A DNA stretch of 64,000 bases. Source: Achromobacter piechaudii NBRC 102461. Lineage in GTDB: Bacteria; Pseudomonadota; Gammaproteobacteria; Burkholderiales; Burkholderiaceae_B. Shown here piece after piece: positions 39,878 through 47,225 of the stretch (the stretch's first letter is position 1; each line of letters begins with the position of its first letter). The stretch lies in NCBI RefSeq assembly GCF_001571245.1, contig NZ_BCTK01000007.1:1-64000 (forward strand), given 5' to 3'. Below the pieces are notes generated by a model. The model was not told the DNA's origin. It made no database searches and worked only from the letters and a program-made list of their open reading frames with translations. The position numbers and the translations under genes were made by a program.

Positions 39878-39891
39878 GTATACAATGTTCA
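39878..39891 (+). promoter_or_regulatory. Shared 14-mer before the HDO gene (putative GntR operator or -10 region)
   Basis: GTATACAATGTTCA, identical to 45166-45179 and 67 bp before the HDO start. TACAAT could also serve as a -10 element. Confidence 0.65.
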
Positions 39892-39944
39892 TCATGCCCG
39901 GGCTAAACCAGCCTGGAATCCCTCCCACTGGACTGGAGCCCGTC

Positions 39945-40676
39945 ATGGCCGAACTGATGAACCGAGATGAATTCCGTACCGCGTTGGAAAACGCGATCAA
40001 GGGCAAGAGCGCCAACGCGTCGCCCTTTTCCATCGCCTGGGCCGAAGGCAAACTCAGCCGCGAACACCTGTCGCGCTGGGCCGAGAACCACTATCACTAT
40101 GTGGGCCCGTTCGCCGATTACCTGGGCTACCTGTACGCCCGCACGCCGGATACCTACACCGAGGCCAAGGACTTCCTGCTGGCCAATATGTATGAAGAAG
40201 AAATCGGGGGCGATCGCCACACCGACCTGCTGATCCGCTTTGCCGAAGCCTGCGGCACGACGCGCGAACGGGTCACCAACCCGGACAACATGTCGCCCAC
40301 CACGCGCGCGCTGCAAAGCTGGTGTTATGCCGTGGCCATGCGCGAGGACCCCATCGTGGCCGTGGCCGGCCTGGTCGTCGGCCTGGAATCGCAGGTGCCG
40401 TCCATCTACCGCAAGCAGACGCCGACGCTGCGCGAAAAGTACGGGTTCACGGATGAGGAAGTGGAATTCTTCGACCTGCACATCGTGTCCGACGAGATCC
40501 ATGGCGAACGCGGCTATCAGATCGTGCTGGAACACGCCAACACGGTCGAGTTGCAGCAGCGCTGCCTGAAGATCTGCGAAATCGGCGCGCAGATGCGCCT
40601 GCTGTACACCACGGCGTTGTACACCGACTACGTGCAGCACGAGATCAAGCTGCCCGAACTGGGCTTGGCCGCCTGA
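39945..40676 (+). CDS. Heme-oxygenase-like diiron oxidase (PqqC/TENA-fold, HDO family)
   Basis: A 243-residue helical protein. It shows the full set of likely diiron ligands: Glu85 and His92 (EEEIGGDRH, E-x6-H), Glu148 (GLESQVPS), and His179, Asp183, His186 (HIVSDEIH, H-x3-D-x2-H). This matches the ligand spacing of HDO enzymes such as CADD and UndA rather than cofactor-free PqqC. HDOs perform O2-dependent N-oxygenation, decarboxylation, desaturation or C-C cleavage. ATG at 39945 is chosen because GGAG lies 8 bases ahead; upstream ATGs overlap the shared promoter motif. It heads an operon with two plant-type ferredoxins, so electrons are probably delivered by [2Fe-2S] proteins. Reaction and substrate unknown. 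Confidence 0.82.
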   Translation: MAELMNRDEFRTALENAIKGKSANASPFSIAWAEGKLSREHLSRWAENHYHYVGPFADYLGYLYARTPDTYTEAKDFLLANMYEEEIGGDRHTDLLIRFAEACGTTRERVTNPDNMSPTTRALQSWCYAVAMREDPIVAVAGLVVGLESQVPSIYRKQTPTLREKYGFTDEEVEFFDLHIVSDEIHGERGYQIVLEHANTVELQQRCLKICEIGAQMRLLYTTALYTDYVQHEIKLPELGLAA

Positions 40677-40750
40677 TTCATCGCGGGTGTTTCATCGGGG
40701 GCGCGCCGCGTGGGCGTCGCGCCCCGCCCGCAGCCCTGGACGACAGACTC

Positions 40751-41050
40751 ATGCCTACCGTTGTATTTCATAAAGGCGGCCAGACCTACACCGACGTGGT
40801 GAAGGACAACACCAATCTTGTGGTGCGGGCCGGCATCAAGCAGTTTCCGTATCCGCATCTGCGCTACGAATGCGGCATGGGCAAGTGCGCCAAGTGCGCG
40901 TGCCGGGTACTGGCCGGCGCCGAGCATTTGCCGCCGGTCAATTGGAAAGAGAAAAAGCAGCTGGGCGATCGCATCGACCAGGGCTACCGGCTGGCCTGCC
41001 AGCTGTGGCTGAACCACGATGTCGAGCTGGTTCAGGATGCGGAGGCATAA
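40751..41050 (+). CDS. Plant-type [2Fe-2S] ferredoxin (first of two)
   Basis: A 99-residue ferredoxin. The cluster motif is YECGMGKCAKCACRVL (C-x4-C-x2-C) with the fourth cysteine in GYRLACQLW. The domain fills the whole protein, so it is a stand-alone electron carrier. It lies 74 bp after the HDO gene and 4 bp before the next gene. It differs clearly from the second ferredoxin in sequence, which suggests separate roles or partners. Confidence 0.9.
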   Translation: MPTVVFHKGGQTYTDVVKDNTNLVVRAGIKQFPYPHLRYECGMGKCAKCACRVLAGAEHLPPVNWKEKKQLGDRIDQGYRLACQLWLNHDVELVQDAEA

Positions 41051-41054
41051 CGCG

Positions 41055-41381
41055 ATGGACGCTTCCTATGTGATCCTGACGACCAAGCCCGGCGTATTCC
41101 ACACCGAAGTCGGCGCCGACGTCGACATCATCGAAACCTACGACTACGTCTTCTACGGGCGCATGCTGGCGGTCTTTCGCATCGCCCGGCTGCATGGCCC
41201 GACGCGCCTGACGGTGACCGAAGACACCCCGCCTTACGTCGTCAACCGCGTGCCGTCCAAGTTCCTGGAGAAATTCCCGTCGGTCGAGGCCGCTCGCAAG
41301 GAGCTGGCGCACCTGACGCGTTTTGGCAGCATGGAATCCACCTTGACGCTGCGCCCCGCCGCCGCCGTCGCGGAGCATTGA
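41055..41381 (+). CDS. Conserved-looking small protein of unknown function between two ferredoxins
   Basis: 108 residues starting MDASYVILTTKPGVFHTEVG. Not recognised. The sequence is mixed alpha/beta in character, without cysteines, signal peptide or membrane segment; ETYDYVFYGRMLAVFRIARL suggests a beta-rich core and KFPSVEAARKELAHLTRFGS an amphipathic C-terminal helix. A ribosome site GGAGG precedes ATG 41055 by about 10 bases, and it sits 4 bp after the first ferredoxin and 5 bp before the second. It is thus likely an accessory or coupling subunit of the HDO/ferredoxin system. Confidence 0.75.
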   Translation: MDASYVILTTKPGVFHTEVGADVDIIETYDYVFYGRMLAVFRIARLHGPTRLTVTEDTPPYVVNRVPSKFLEKFPSVEAARKELAHLTRFGSMESTLTLRPAAAVAEH

Positions 41382-41386
41382 TACAC

Positions 41387-41731
41387 ATGGTTCAGATTAC
41401 ATTTCTATCGAACGGCGCCAAGGTTGCGACCGCACCCGAGAACAGCAACCTGCTGCGCGTGTCGCTGAAGGAAAAGGGCGGTATCCCGTTCAAATGCGGT
41501 GGCGGCCTGTGCGGCACCTGCAAATGCCGCATTGAAGAAGGGCTGGAAAACACCGACGCGATCAAGCCGAAAGAGCGCAAGCATCTGCGTCCCGAAGACT
41601 TCGAAGCCGGCTACCGCATGGCTTGCCAGACGTTCGTCAACGGCGACGTCAAGGTGTCGTGGGTCGTGCAGAACGGCAAGGGCGTGGTGGTGGGCGTGGA
41701 CCCGGTCGACGCGCCGGTGCCATCCGCCTGA
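41387..41731 (+). CDS. Plant-type [2Fe-2S] ferredoxin (second of two)
   Basis: A 114-residue ferredoxin with cluster motif FKCGGGLCGTCKCRIEEG (C-x4-C-x2-C) and the last cysteine in GYRMACQTF. It has a ~20-residue C-terminal extension (VVQNGKGVVVGVDPVDAPVPSA). GGAG lies about 10 bases before ATG 41387. Last gene of the plus-strand HDO operon; it converges on the GntR regulator gene with a 35-bp gap. Confidence 0.9.
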   Translation: MVQITFLSNGAKVATAPENSNLLRVSLKEKGGIPFKCGGGLCGTCKCRIEEGLENTDAIKPKERKHLRPEDFEAGYRMACQTFVNGDVKVSWVVQNGKGVVVGVDPVDAPVPSA

Positions 41732-41766
41732 AGTCAGGCGGACAGAAAGTCCGCCCGTTTGCGGTT

Positions 41767-42492
41767 TCAGTCCGCCGCGTCGTGCTGCGGCTGTTGCTGC
41801 TGGGTGTCGGTGTATGCCTTGGCTGCGTTATGCACGTGCTGGCTGGCCAGCAGCGCGGCCAGGTCGCCATTGCCGGCGATGACGGCGTTCAGGATCTGCG
41901 AATGCTCGTCCCAATTGGCCTTGGCGCGATGCATGTTGCTGGGCGCGAACAGCAGCGCCGTGCGGTCGCGCAATGAGCGCATCAGATCCGTCAGCACCAT
42001 GTTGCCGCCGATGGTGGCCAGCATTTCGTGGAACTGCGAATTCAGCGCCAGGAACTTGTCCAGCTGTTCGCCGCGAGCGGCTTCGGTGCCTTCGCGCAGG
42101 AAGGCCTGCAAGCGTTCGACCGTCTTCGCGTCGCGCCGCTGGGCCGCCAGCTTGGCGTTGAGCCCTTCCAGCGTGGCGCGCACTTCCACCATGTCATAGG
42201 CAACCGCATCGGACAGCACGGACACCGACGCGCCGCGACGCGGCTCGATGGTGACCAGCCCTTCGGCGGCCAATGCCCGCAGCGCTTCACGCACCGGGAT
42301 GCGGGATACGCCCATCTCTTCTGACAAACGGCCTTCGACGAGGCGGTCTCCGGGGGTGAATTCCCCGCTGAGGATGCGTTCGCGCAGCTTGTCACGGATG
42401 ACGGCGAACAATTGCGGGTGTTGCTCGCCGATCTTCAGCGAGGCGGAAGACGGCATCTGGGCGGCTTGCGGGCTGACAGGCGAAGTAGTCAT
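41767..42492 (-). CDS. GntR family regulator, FCD subfamily
   Basis: A 241-residue regulator. The winged helix (LRERILSGEFTPGDRLVEGRL, then MGVSRIPVREALRALAAEGL) is followed by an all-helical FCD ligand domain (from ~residue 105; NSQFHEMLATIGGN carries metal/ligand residues). FCD regulators usually sense carboxylic acids and repress nearby catabolic genes. The start is uncertain: ATG 42492, 42501 and 42528 are all in frame, none with a strong ribosome site. It lies in the centre of the HDO/ferredoxin/aldehyde dehydrogenase cluster and is the obvious candidate for binding its shared GTATAC motifs. Confidence 0.88.
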   Translation of the reverse strand: MTTSPVSPQAAQMPSSASLKIGEQHPQLFAVIRDKLRERILSGEFTPGDRLVEGRLSEEMGVSRIPVREALRALAAEGLVTIEPRRGASVSVLSDAVAYDMVEVRATLEGLNAKLAAQRRDAKTVERLQAFLREGTEAARGEQLDKFLALNSQFHEMLATIGGNMVLTDLMRSLRDRTALLFAPSNMHRAKANWDEHSQILNAVIAGNGDLAALLASQHVHNAAKAYTDTQQQQPQHDAAD

Positions 42493-42525
42493 GGCGAGCA
42501 TGTATGGATTAATGGATACATTCTC

Positions 42526-42536
42526 CATTGTATTAC
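42526..42536 (-). promoter_or_regulatory. Degenerate copy of the shared motif before the GntR gene
   Basis: The minus strand reads GTAATACAATG, one inserted base away from GTATACAATG. It would allow autoregulation, but it overlaps the longest possible coding start (ATG 42528), so the call is tentative. Confidence 0.4.
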
Positions 42537-42571
42537 CGGGTGTAGCCAAGCGCCGTGACGAAAACCGCGCA

Positions 42572-43315
42572 TCAGGCGCCCCAGAAGGCTTTGACCAGCA
42601 CGCCCACCGCACCCAGCGCGCACGCAACGAGCAATACGGTGCGCACGGCGTGGGGCGGCAGCAGCGATCGCAACCGGTTGGAGACTGCGAAACCTGCCAG
42701 CAGGAAGGGCGCCAGACTCAGCGCCAGACCGAGGTGATAGCCGGTGTAGCGCTTGGCCAGCGCCAGCATGGCCAGGGAGAAGATCGAGCCCAGGAACAGC
42801 ACCACGCCCAGCGTGGCCCGCAGCCGGGGCGGCGCCGTGTGTTGGAGCACGATGGCGATGGGCGGCGCGCCCACCGAGGTCATCGTGCCCATGATGCCGG
42901 AAGCAACTCCCGCGCCCGACACCCGGCCGGGCGTGGCCGTAAAGCGCAGGCCCGCCGCGCTCAGGGCCACGGCCACCAGGATCATGCCGGCGAACAGCAC
43001 GCCCAGCGTCTGAGGGGCAAAACGCGCCATGGCGTAGATGGCGATCAGCGTGCCCACCGCGCGCCCGACCAGGGCGTAAGACACGGAAGACCAATCGATG
43101 AAGGCCCGTTCACGCAGTGCCGTGAGCAGAGAAATGAACCCGCCCAGCGTCAATAGCGGGCCGGGGGCCAACTGCGGAAAGAACATCGCCGCCACGGGGG
43201 CGGCGAACATGGCGAAGCCGATTCCGCCCACGCCCTGCGCCACGGCCGCGCCGAACACCACCACGGCCATCGCGGCGTAATGCCAAAGATCGGGGAACGA
43301 CAGGGTGGCGGGCAT
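42572..43315 (-). CDS. TauE/SafE family permease
   Basis: A 247-residue membrane protein with about eight hydrophobic segments. The duplicated family motif is visible as GAAVAQGVGGIGFAMFAAPV near the N-terminus and GVASGIMGTMTSVGAPPIAI in the second half. TauE/SafE proteins move small organic or sulfur-containing anions such as sulfoacetate or taurine-derived products. It shares strand and proximity (79 bp) with the GntR gene. In this cluster it may export or import a product or substrate of the HDO pathway. Confidence 0.85.
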   Translation of the reverse strand: MPATLSFPDLWHYAAMAVVVFGAAVAQGVGGIGFAMFAAPVAAMFFPQLAPGPLLTLGGFISLLTALRERAFIDWSSVSYALVGRAVGTLIAIYAMARFAPQTLGVLFAGMILVAVALSAAGLRFTATPGRVSGAGVASGIMGTMTSVGAPPIAIVLQHTAPPRLRATLGVVLFLGSIFSLAMLALAKRYTGYHLGLALSLAPFLLAGFAVSNRLRSLLPPHAVRTVLLVACALGAVGVLVKAFWGA

Positions 43316-43331
43316 GGGCTACAGCCTTTTA

Positions 43332-43339
43332 TGTATACG
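43332..43339 (-). promoter_or_regulatory. GTATAC motif before the TauE/SafE gene
   Basis: The minus strand reads CGTATACA, 17 bp upstream of the permease start. It matches the core of the 14-mer seen before the HDO and aldehyde dehydrogenase genes. A CAGAATTCTG palindrome lies nearby at 43351-43360. Confidence 0.45.
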
Positions 43340-43490
43340 ATAGTCAGCACCAGAATTCTGACTTGAATAGGTCGCCGGCGAAAACCCAGGGTAAACCCGT
43401 GTTTTATCGGGCTTATTCATCGATTTTTCAGAATTATCGGTTTCCCTAGGCGCTGCATATTTCGATTGGTATGGCTCTCAACGAAATATA

Positions 43491-43500
43491 GTATACCGAT
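43491..43500 (+). promoter_or_regulatory. GTATAC motif before the large permease gene
   Basis: GTATACCGAT lies 49 bp upstream of the permease start, a variant of GTATACAATG. Confidence 0.45.
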
Positions 43501-43539
43501 TGTGGCGATCTAACAGCCACGTCACAAGGGGAATCGCGC

Positions 43540-45072
43540 ATGCAAGCGGACGTCGTGCTCACTGCTGCTCACTGGATGTATCTGATCAGCGTGGCCGCCA
43601 TCATCCTGACGATGATTTTGCGGGCCAACGTGGTGGTGCCATCGGTAATCGGCACCTTTCTGGTGGTACTAGCCATCACAGGCAATCCGATCAGCGCACT
43701 GATCGGTATCTTTTCGGCCAGCTTCGTGGCCGCCAAGGAGTTGTTCAATATTTTCCTGGTCATCACGTTCATGACCGCCCTGCTCAACTCCTTGAAAACG
43801 TTGCAGGCGGACGTGCGGATGGTGCAGCCGTTCCGGCGCGTGATGCGGGGCGGGCATTCGTCCTTTGTCATCATCGCGCTCTGTACGTATGTGATCTCGC
43901 TGTTCTTCTGGCCGACCCCGGCTGTGCCGCTGGTGTCCGCCATCCTGCTGCCGGCAGCCATCGCGGCCGGCTTGCCGCCGCTGGCGGGCGCCATGGCGAT
44001 CGCCATCGCCGGCCAGGGCATGGCCTTGTCATCGGATTACGTGATCGGCGTGGCTCCCAGCATCAGCGCCAAGGCGGCCGGCGCGGCAGTCAGCGCGGCG
44101 GTGGTGGCCGACCGCGCGTTGGTGCTGTCGCTGATTACCGGCGCGGTCGCGCTGGTGGCGGCCTACCTGCTGATCCGCAAGCACATCGTGCCCGCCAATT
44201 CTGCGCTGCTGGACGCCTGGCAGGCCCGCGCGCAGGACGGCAGCCTGGCCAAGATCGAACAATCAGGCTCGTTCGACAAGGCGGAACTGGCGCGCGGCAC
44301 GATGGGAGCCGACCCCGCGTTGCCCAAGGGCCCCGTCATCACCGAAGAGGAACGCCGCCGCGTGCGCTGGTCCAAGACTTTCGCCGTGGTGACGCCGCTG
44401 GCCTTCCTGGCCGTGATCGCGGTGATGGTCCTGCCCCGGATATTCCCGACCCTGCCCGCCTTGCGCGGCGGCGACGCGGCGGCGCTGGTGGGCGGCGTGG
44501 CCTTCGTGGTGATGATGCTGGTGACGCTGGCCGCCGAGGGTCCGCGCAAGATGCTGGACGTATGTCCGGAGCACGTCACCGACGGGTTCGTCTTTGCCTT
44601 CAAGGCCATGGGCTCGGTGCTGCCGATTGCCGGCTTCTTCTTCATCGGCGCCAACGAAACCGCCGCACAGATCCTGGGCGTGCCGCAGGCGCAAGCCCCG
44701 GGGCTGCTGTTTGAAGTGATTTCCGCCGGTCAGCATCTGATCCCCGAGAACCATTTCCTGGTGGCGTTCGGCGTGCTGCTCGTCGGCATGATCACCGGCA
44801 TCGACGGCTCCGGCTTCGCCGGCTTGCCGCTGACGGGCACCTTGTCCGGCGCGCTGGGCCCCGTGGTGGGCGTGGACCCCGCGACGCTTGCCGCCGTGGG
44901 GCAGATGGGCGCCGTCTGGACGGGCGGCGGCACGCTGATCGCGTGGTCGTCCCTGATAGCGGTAGCCGGCTTTGCGCGGGTGAACGTGCTGTCACTGGTG
45001 CGGGCGCTGTTGCTGCCCGTGCTGTTGGCCTTGTTCGTGTCCACCATCTGCGCGGTACTGATCTGGGGCTGA
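43540..45072 (+). CDS. Large permease of the ion transporter superfamily
   Basis: A 510-residue inner-membrane protein with about 12 hydrophobic segments in two halves, each with a conserved hairpin-like stretch (LFFWPTPAVPLVSAILLPAAI; ITGIDGSGFAGLPLTGTLSGA). This two-fold organisation fits the ion transporter superfamily (GntP/CitMHS/DASS-like), which carries organic acids. A charged cytoplasmic loop lies near residues 225-280. Exact substrate not determinable. CAAGGGG precedes the ATG by several bases. It has its own GTATAC-containing promoter region and a strong terminator, so it is probably a single-gene transcript co-regulated with the cluster. Confidence 0.72.
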   Translation: MQADVVLTAAHWMYLISVAAIILTMILRANVVVPSVIGTFLVVLAITGNPISALIGIFSASFVAAKELFNIFLVITFMTALLNSLKTLQADVRMVQPFRRVMRGGHSSFVIIALCTYVISLFFWPTPAVPLVSAILLPAAIAAGLPPLAGAMAIAIAGQGMALSSDYVIGVAPSISAKAAGAAVSAAVVADRALVLSLITGAVALVAAYLLIRKHIVPANSALLDAWQARAQDGSLAKIEQSGSFDKAELARGTMGADPALPKGPVITEEERRRVRWSKTFAVVTPLAFLAVIAVMVLPRIFPTLPALRGGDAAALVGGVAFVVMMLVTLAAEGPRKMLDVCPEHVTDGFVFAFKAMGSVLPIAGFFFIGANETAAQILGVPQAQAPGLLFEVISAGQHLIPENHFLVAFGVLLVGMITGIDGSGFAGLPLTGTLSGALGPVVGVDPATLAAVGQMGAVWTGGGTLIAWSSLIAVAGFARVNVLSLVRALLLPVLLALFVSTICAVLIWG

Positions 45073-45095
45073 TCCGCCAGCGCGGCCGCAACGAA

Positions 45096-45121
45096 GGGGC
45101 CCCGCAGCGGGCCCCTTTTTT
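45096..45121 (+). terminator. Rho-independent terminator after the permease
   Basis: Arms GGGGCCC (45096-45102) and GGGCCCC (45109-45115) followed directly by TTTTTT. Confidence 0.93.
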
Positions 45122-45165
45122 ACGCCGTTCCTGGGGTTATCACGGATCGTCGCCTACTGATTAAA

Positions 45166-45179
45166 GTATACAATGTTCA
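45166..45179 (+). promoter_or_regulatory. Shared 14-mer before the aldehyde dehydrogenase gene
   Basis: GTATACAATGTTCA, identical to the copy before the HDO gene and at nearly the same distance from the start codon (73 against 67 bp). Confidence 0.65.
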
Positions 45180-45238
45180 GAAATTACCTCAGACGCCCGC
45201 ATTCGGGCCATCCCCGCACCGGTAAAGGAAGCGCTCCC

Positions 45239-46699
45239 GTGGACGATCTTTCGCAGCAGACATTCATGAACCATATCGGCGGCGCCTGGGTGCCCAGCGC
45301 CACCGGCCGCACCGCGCCTAACATCAACCCGGCGGATACCCGCGACGTGGTGGGCAACTTTCCGGTCTCGGACGCCGAAGACGCGCGCCGCGCCCTGCAA
45401 GCGGCTGATGCCGCGTTTGCCGCGTGGCGCGACACGCCGATCTCCAAGCGCGCCGCCATCCTGTTCCGCGCCGCGCAGTACCTGGAAGACCATGCCGACG
45501 CCTTCGCCCGGGAACTGACTCGGGAAGAAGGCAAGGGCCTGAACCTGGCAAAGGACGAAGTGCTGCGTTCGGCGCAGACGATCCGCTTCTACGCGGTCGA
45601 GGGCCAGAGCTTTACCGGCGAAACCTTCGTCAACGACGACCCGGACATGGTGGTCTACAGCCAGCGCGAACCGCTGGGCGTTGCCGCCGTGATTTCGCCG
45701 TGGAATTTCCCCATTTCCATTCCCGCCCGCAAGATCGCGCCCGCGCTGATCGCGGGCAACACCGTCGTCTTCAAGCCGTCGTCCGACGCGCCGCTGTCCG
45801 GTTACCGCCTGACCGAAGCCTTTGTGCAGGCCGGCCTTCCGGCAGGCGTGCTCAACCTGGTGATTGGCCCGGCAGCGGCGGTAGGCGCGGCAATCACCAG
45901 CGCGCCCGTCGTGCGCGCCATCTCGTTCACCGGTTCGACCGCGGCGGGCGAGCAGATTCACCGCAGCGCTGGCCTCACCACGCGCACTCAGATGGAGCTG
46001 GGCGGCAAGAACCCGCTGATCGTGCTGGCCGACGCCGACCTGGATCGCGCGGTGGACCTGGCGGTCAAGGGCGGGTTCTCGTTGAGTGGCCAGGCCTGCA
46101 CCGGCACCAGCCGCGTGCTGGTCGATGCGAAGGTGCGCCAGGCGTTCACCGACAAGCTGGTCGCGCGCGTCAAGGCGCTGACGATCGGCAATGGGCTGGA
46201 GCGCAATTTCGACCTGGGTCCGCTGGCCACCCGCAAGCAGTTGGATAACGTATTGAGCTACGTGGCGATCGGCAAGCAGGAGGCCACCCACTTGTGCGGC
46301 GGCGACACGCTGACCAGCCCCGGTTTTGAGCACGGCTATTACGTCACGCCCGCGCTGTTCACCGATGTCACCCAGCAAATGCGCATCGCGCGCGAAGAGA
46401 TATTCGGACCGGTCATCGCGATCATCGAAGTCGATGGCTACGAAGACGCCATCGCCAAGGCCAACGACACGGAATACGGCCTGTCCGCCGCCATCGCCAC
46501 CACCGACGCGCGCTACGCCCACCGGTTCGCGCGCGACATCCAGGCGGGCACGGTGAAGATCAACCGCACCACCACGGGCAACCTGATCAACGCGCCGTTC
46601 GGCGGCCTGAAGGCGTCCAGCACGTCCACGTTCCGTGAATCGGGACGCGTGGGCCTGGAGTTCTACACGCAGATCAAAACCATCTACCGCGCGGGCTGA
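45239..46699 (+). CDS. NAD(P)+-dependent aldehyde dehydrogenase
   Basis: A 486-residue member of the ALDH superfamily. The catalytic glutamate is in MELGGKNPLIVL and the nucleophilic cysteine in SGQACTGTSRV. The cofactor segment is SPWNFPISIPARKIAPALIAGN with the FTGSTAAGEQI turn. The overall style is close to ketoglutarate-semialdehyde and succinate-semialdehyde dehydrogenases. GTG at 45239 is the likely start (AAGGAA 9 bases ahead); the ATG at 45173 overlaps the promoter motif. It probably oxidises an aldehyde made by the HDO pathway to the acid. First of a three-gene operon with the HbpS-like and reductase genes. Confidence 0.9.
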   Translation: MDDLSQQTFMNHIGGAWVPSATGRTAPNINPADTRDVVGNFPVSDAEDARRALQAADAAFAAWRDTPISKRAAILFRAAQYLEDHADAFARELTREEGKGLNLAKDEVLRSAQTIRFYAVEGQSFTGETFVNDDPDMVVYSQREPLGVAAVISPWNFPISIPARKIAPALIAGNTVVFKPSSDAPLSGYRLTEAFVQAGLPAGVLNLVIGPAAAVGAAITSAPVVRAISFTGSTAAGEQIHRSAGLTTRTQMELGGKNPLIVLADADLDRAVDLAVKGGFSLSGQACTGTSRVLVDAKVRQAFTDKLVARVKALTIGNGLERNFDLGPLATRKQLDNVLSYVAIGKQEATHLCGGDTLTSPGFEHGYYVTPALFTDVTQQMRIAREEIFGPVIAIIEVDGYEDAIAKANDTEYGLSAAIATTDARYAHRFARDIQAGTVKINRTTTGNLINAPFGGLKASSTSTFRESGRVGLEFYTQIKTIYRAG

Positions 46700-46732
46700 T
46701 TGCGCGGTTTCACACTGAAAGAGGCTACGAAC

Positions 46733-47212
46733 ATGAAACAGATCTACCGCCTGGAACTGGAAGAAGCGCGCCTGATGGTGCGCGCCGCCATCGCCAAGTC
46801 GCAGGAAATCGGCGTGCTGGAATCCATCTGCATCGTCGATGACGGCGGCTATCCCATTGCGTTGGAACGCATGGACGGCGCCCGCATCACCGGGCCGCAG
46901 ATCGCCTGGAACAAGGCGTTCACCGCCGCCGGCCACAAGCGTTCGACGCACCTGTTCAACACCGCGCCCAATGGCCCGGCGCTGCCGGGCAACGAAGCGT
47001 TCGGCATCCAATGGAGCTTCGAAGGCAAGTTCGCCGTGTTCGTCGGCGGGTTCCCGATCGTGGTCAACGACGAGGTCATCGGCGGCGTGGGCCTGAGCGG
47101 CGGCAACGGCGAGCAGGACACGCAGGCCGGTCTGGCCTCGCTGGCGGCCCTGGCCGAATTGTTGGAACCGCGCGGCATGAAAGTGCTGGTGCAGGCCGAC
47201 ATCAAGAAATAA
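46733..47212 (+). CDS. GlcG/HbpS-family protein
   Basis: A 159-residue single-domain protein. Family motifs: ICIVDDGGYPIALERMDGA near residues 33-51, KAFTAAGHKRST, and GGFPIVVNDEVIGGVGLSGG in the C-terminal half. GlcG/HbpS proteins are small oligomers; some bind heme or cobalamin, but most have no defined activity and are often found in catabolic operons next to oxidoreductases. No signal peptide, so it is cytoplasmic. Start at 46733 with GAGG about 9 bases ahead. Confidence 0.88.
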   Translation: MKQIYRLELEEARLMVRAAIAKSQEIGVLESICIVDDGGYPIALERMDGARITGPQIAWNKAFTAAGHKRSTHLFNTAPNGPALPGNEAFGIQWSFEGKFAVFVGGFPIVVNDEVIGGVGLSGGNGEQDTQAGLASLAALAELLEPRGMKVLVQADIKK

Positions 47213-47225
47213 GCGAGGCCCCGCG

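Noticed and set aside
39945-40676. PqqC or TenA (PQQ or thiamine metabolism)
   Set aside because: No other pqq or thi genes are nearby, and the diiron ligand pattern E-x6-H, E, H-x3-D-x2-H points to an HDO oxidase.
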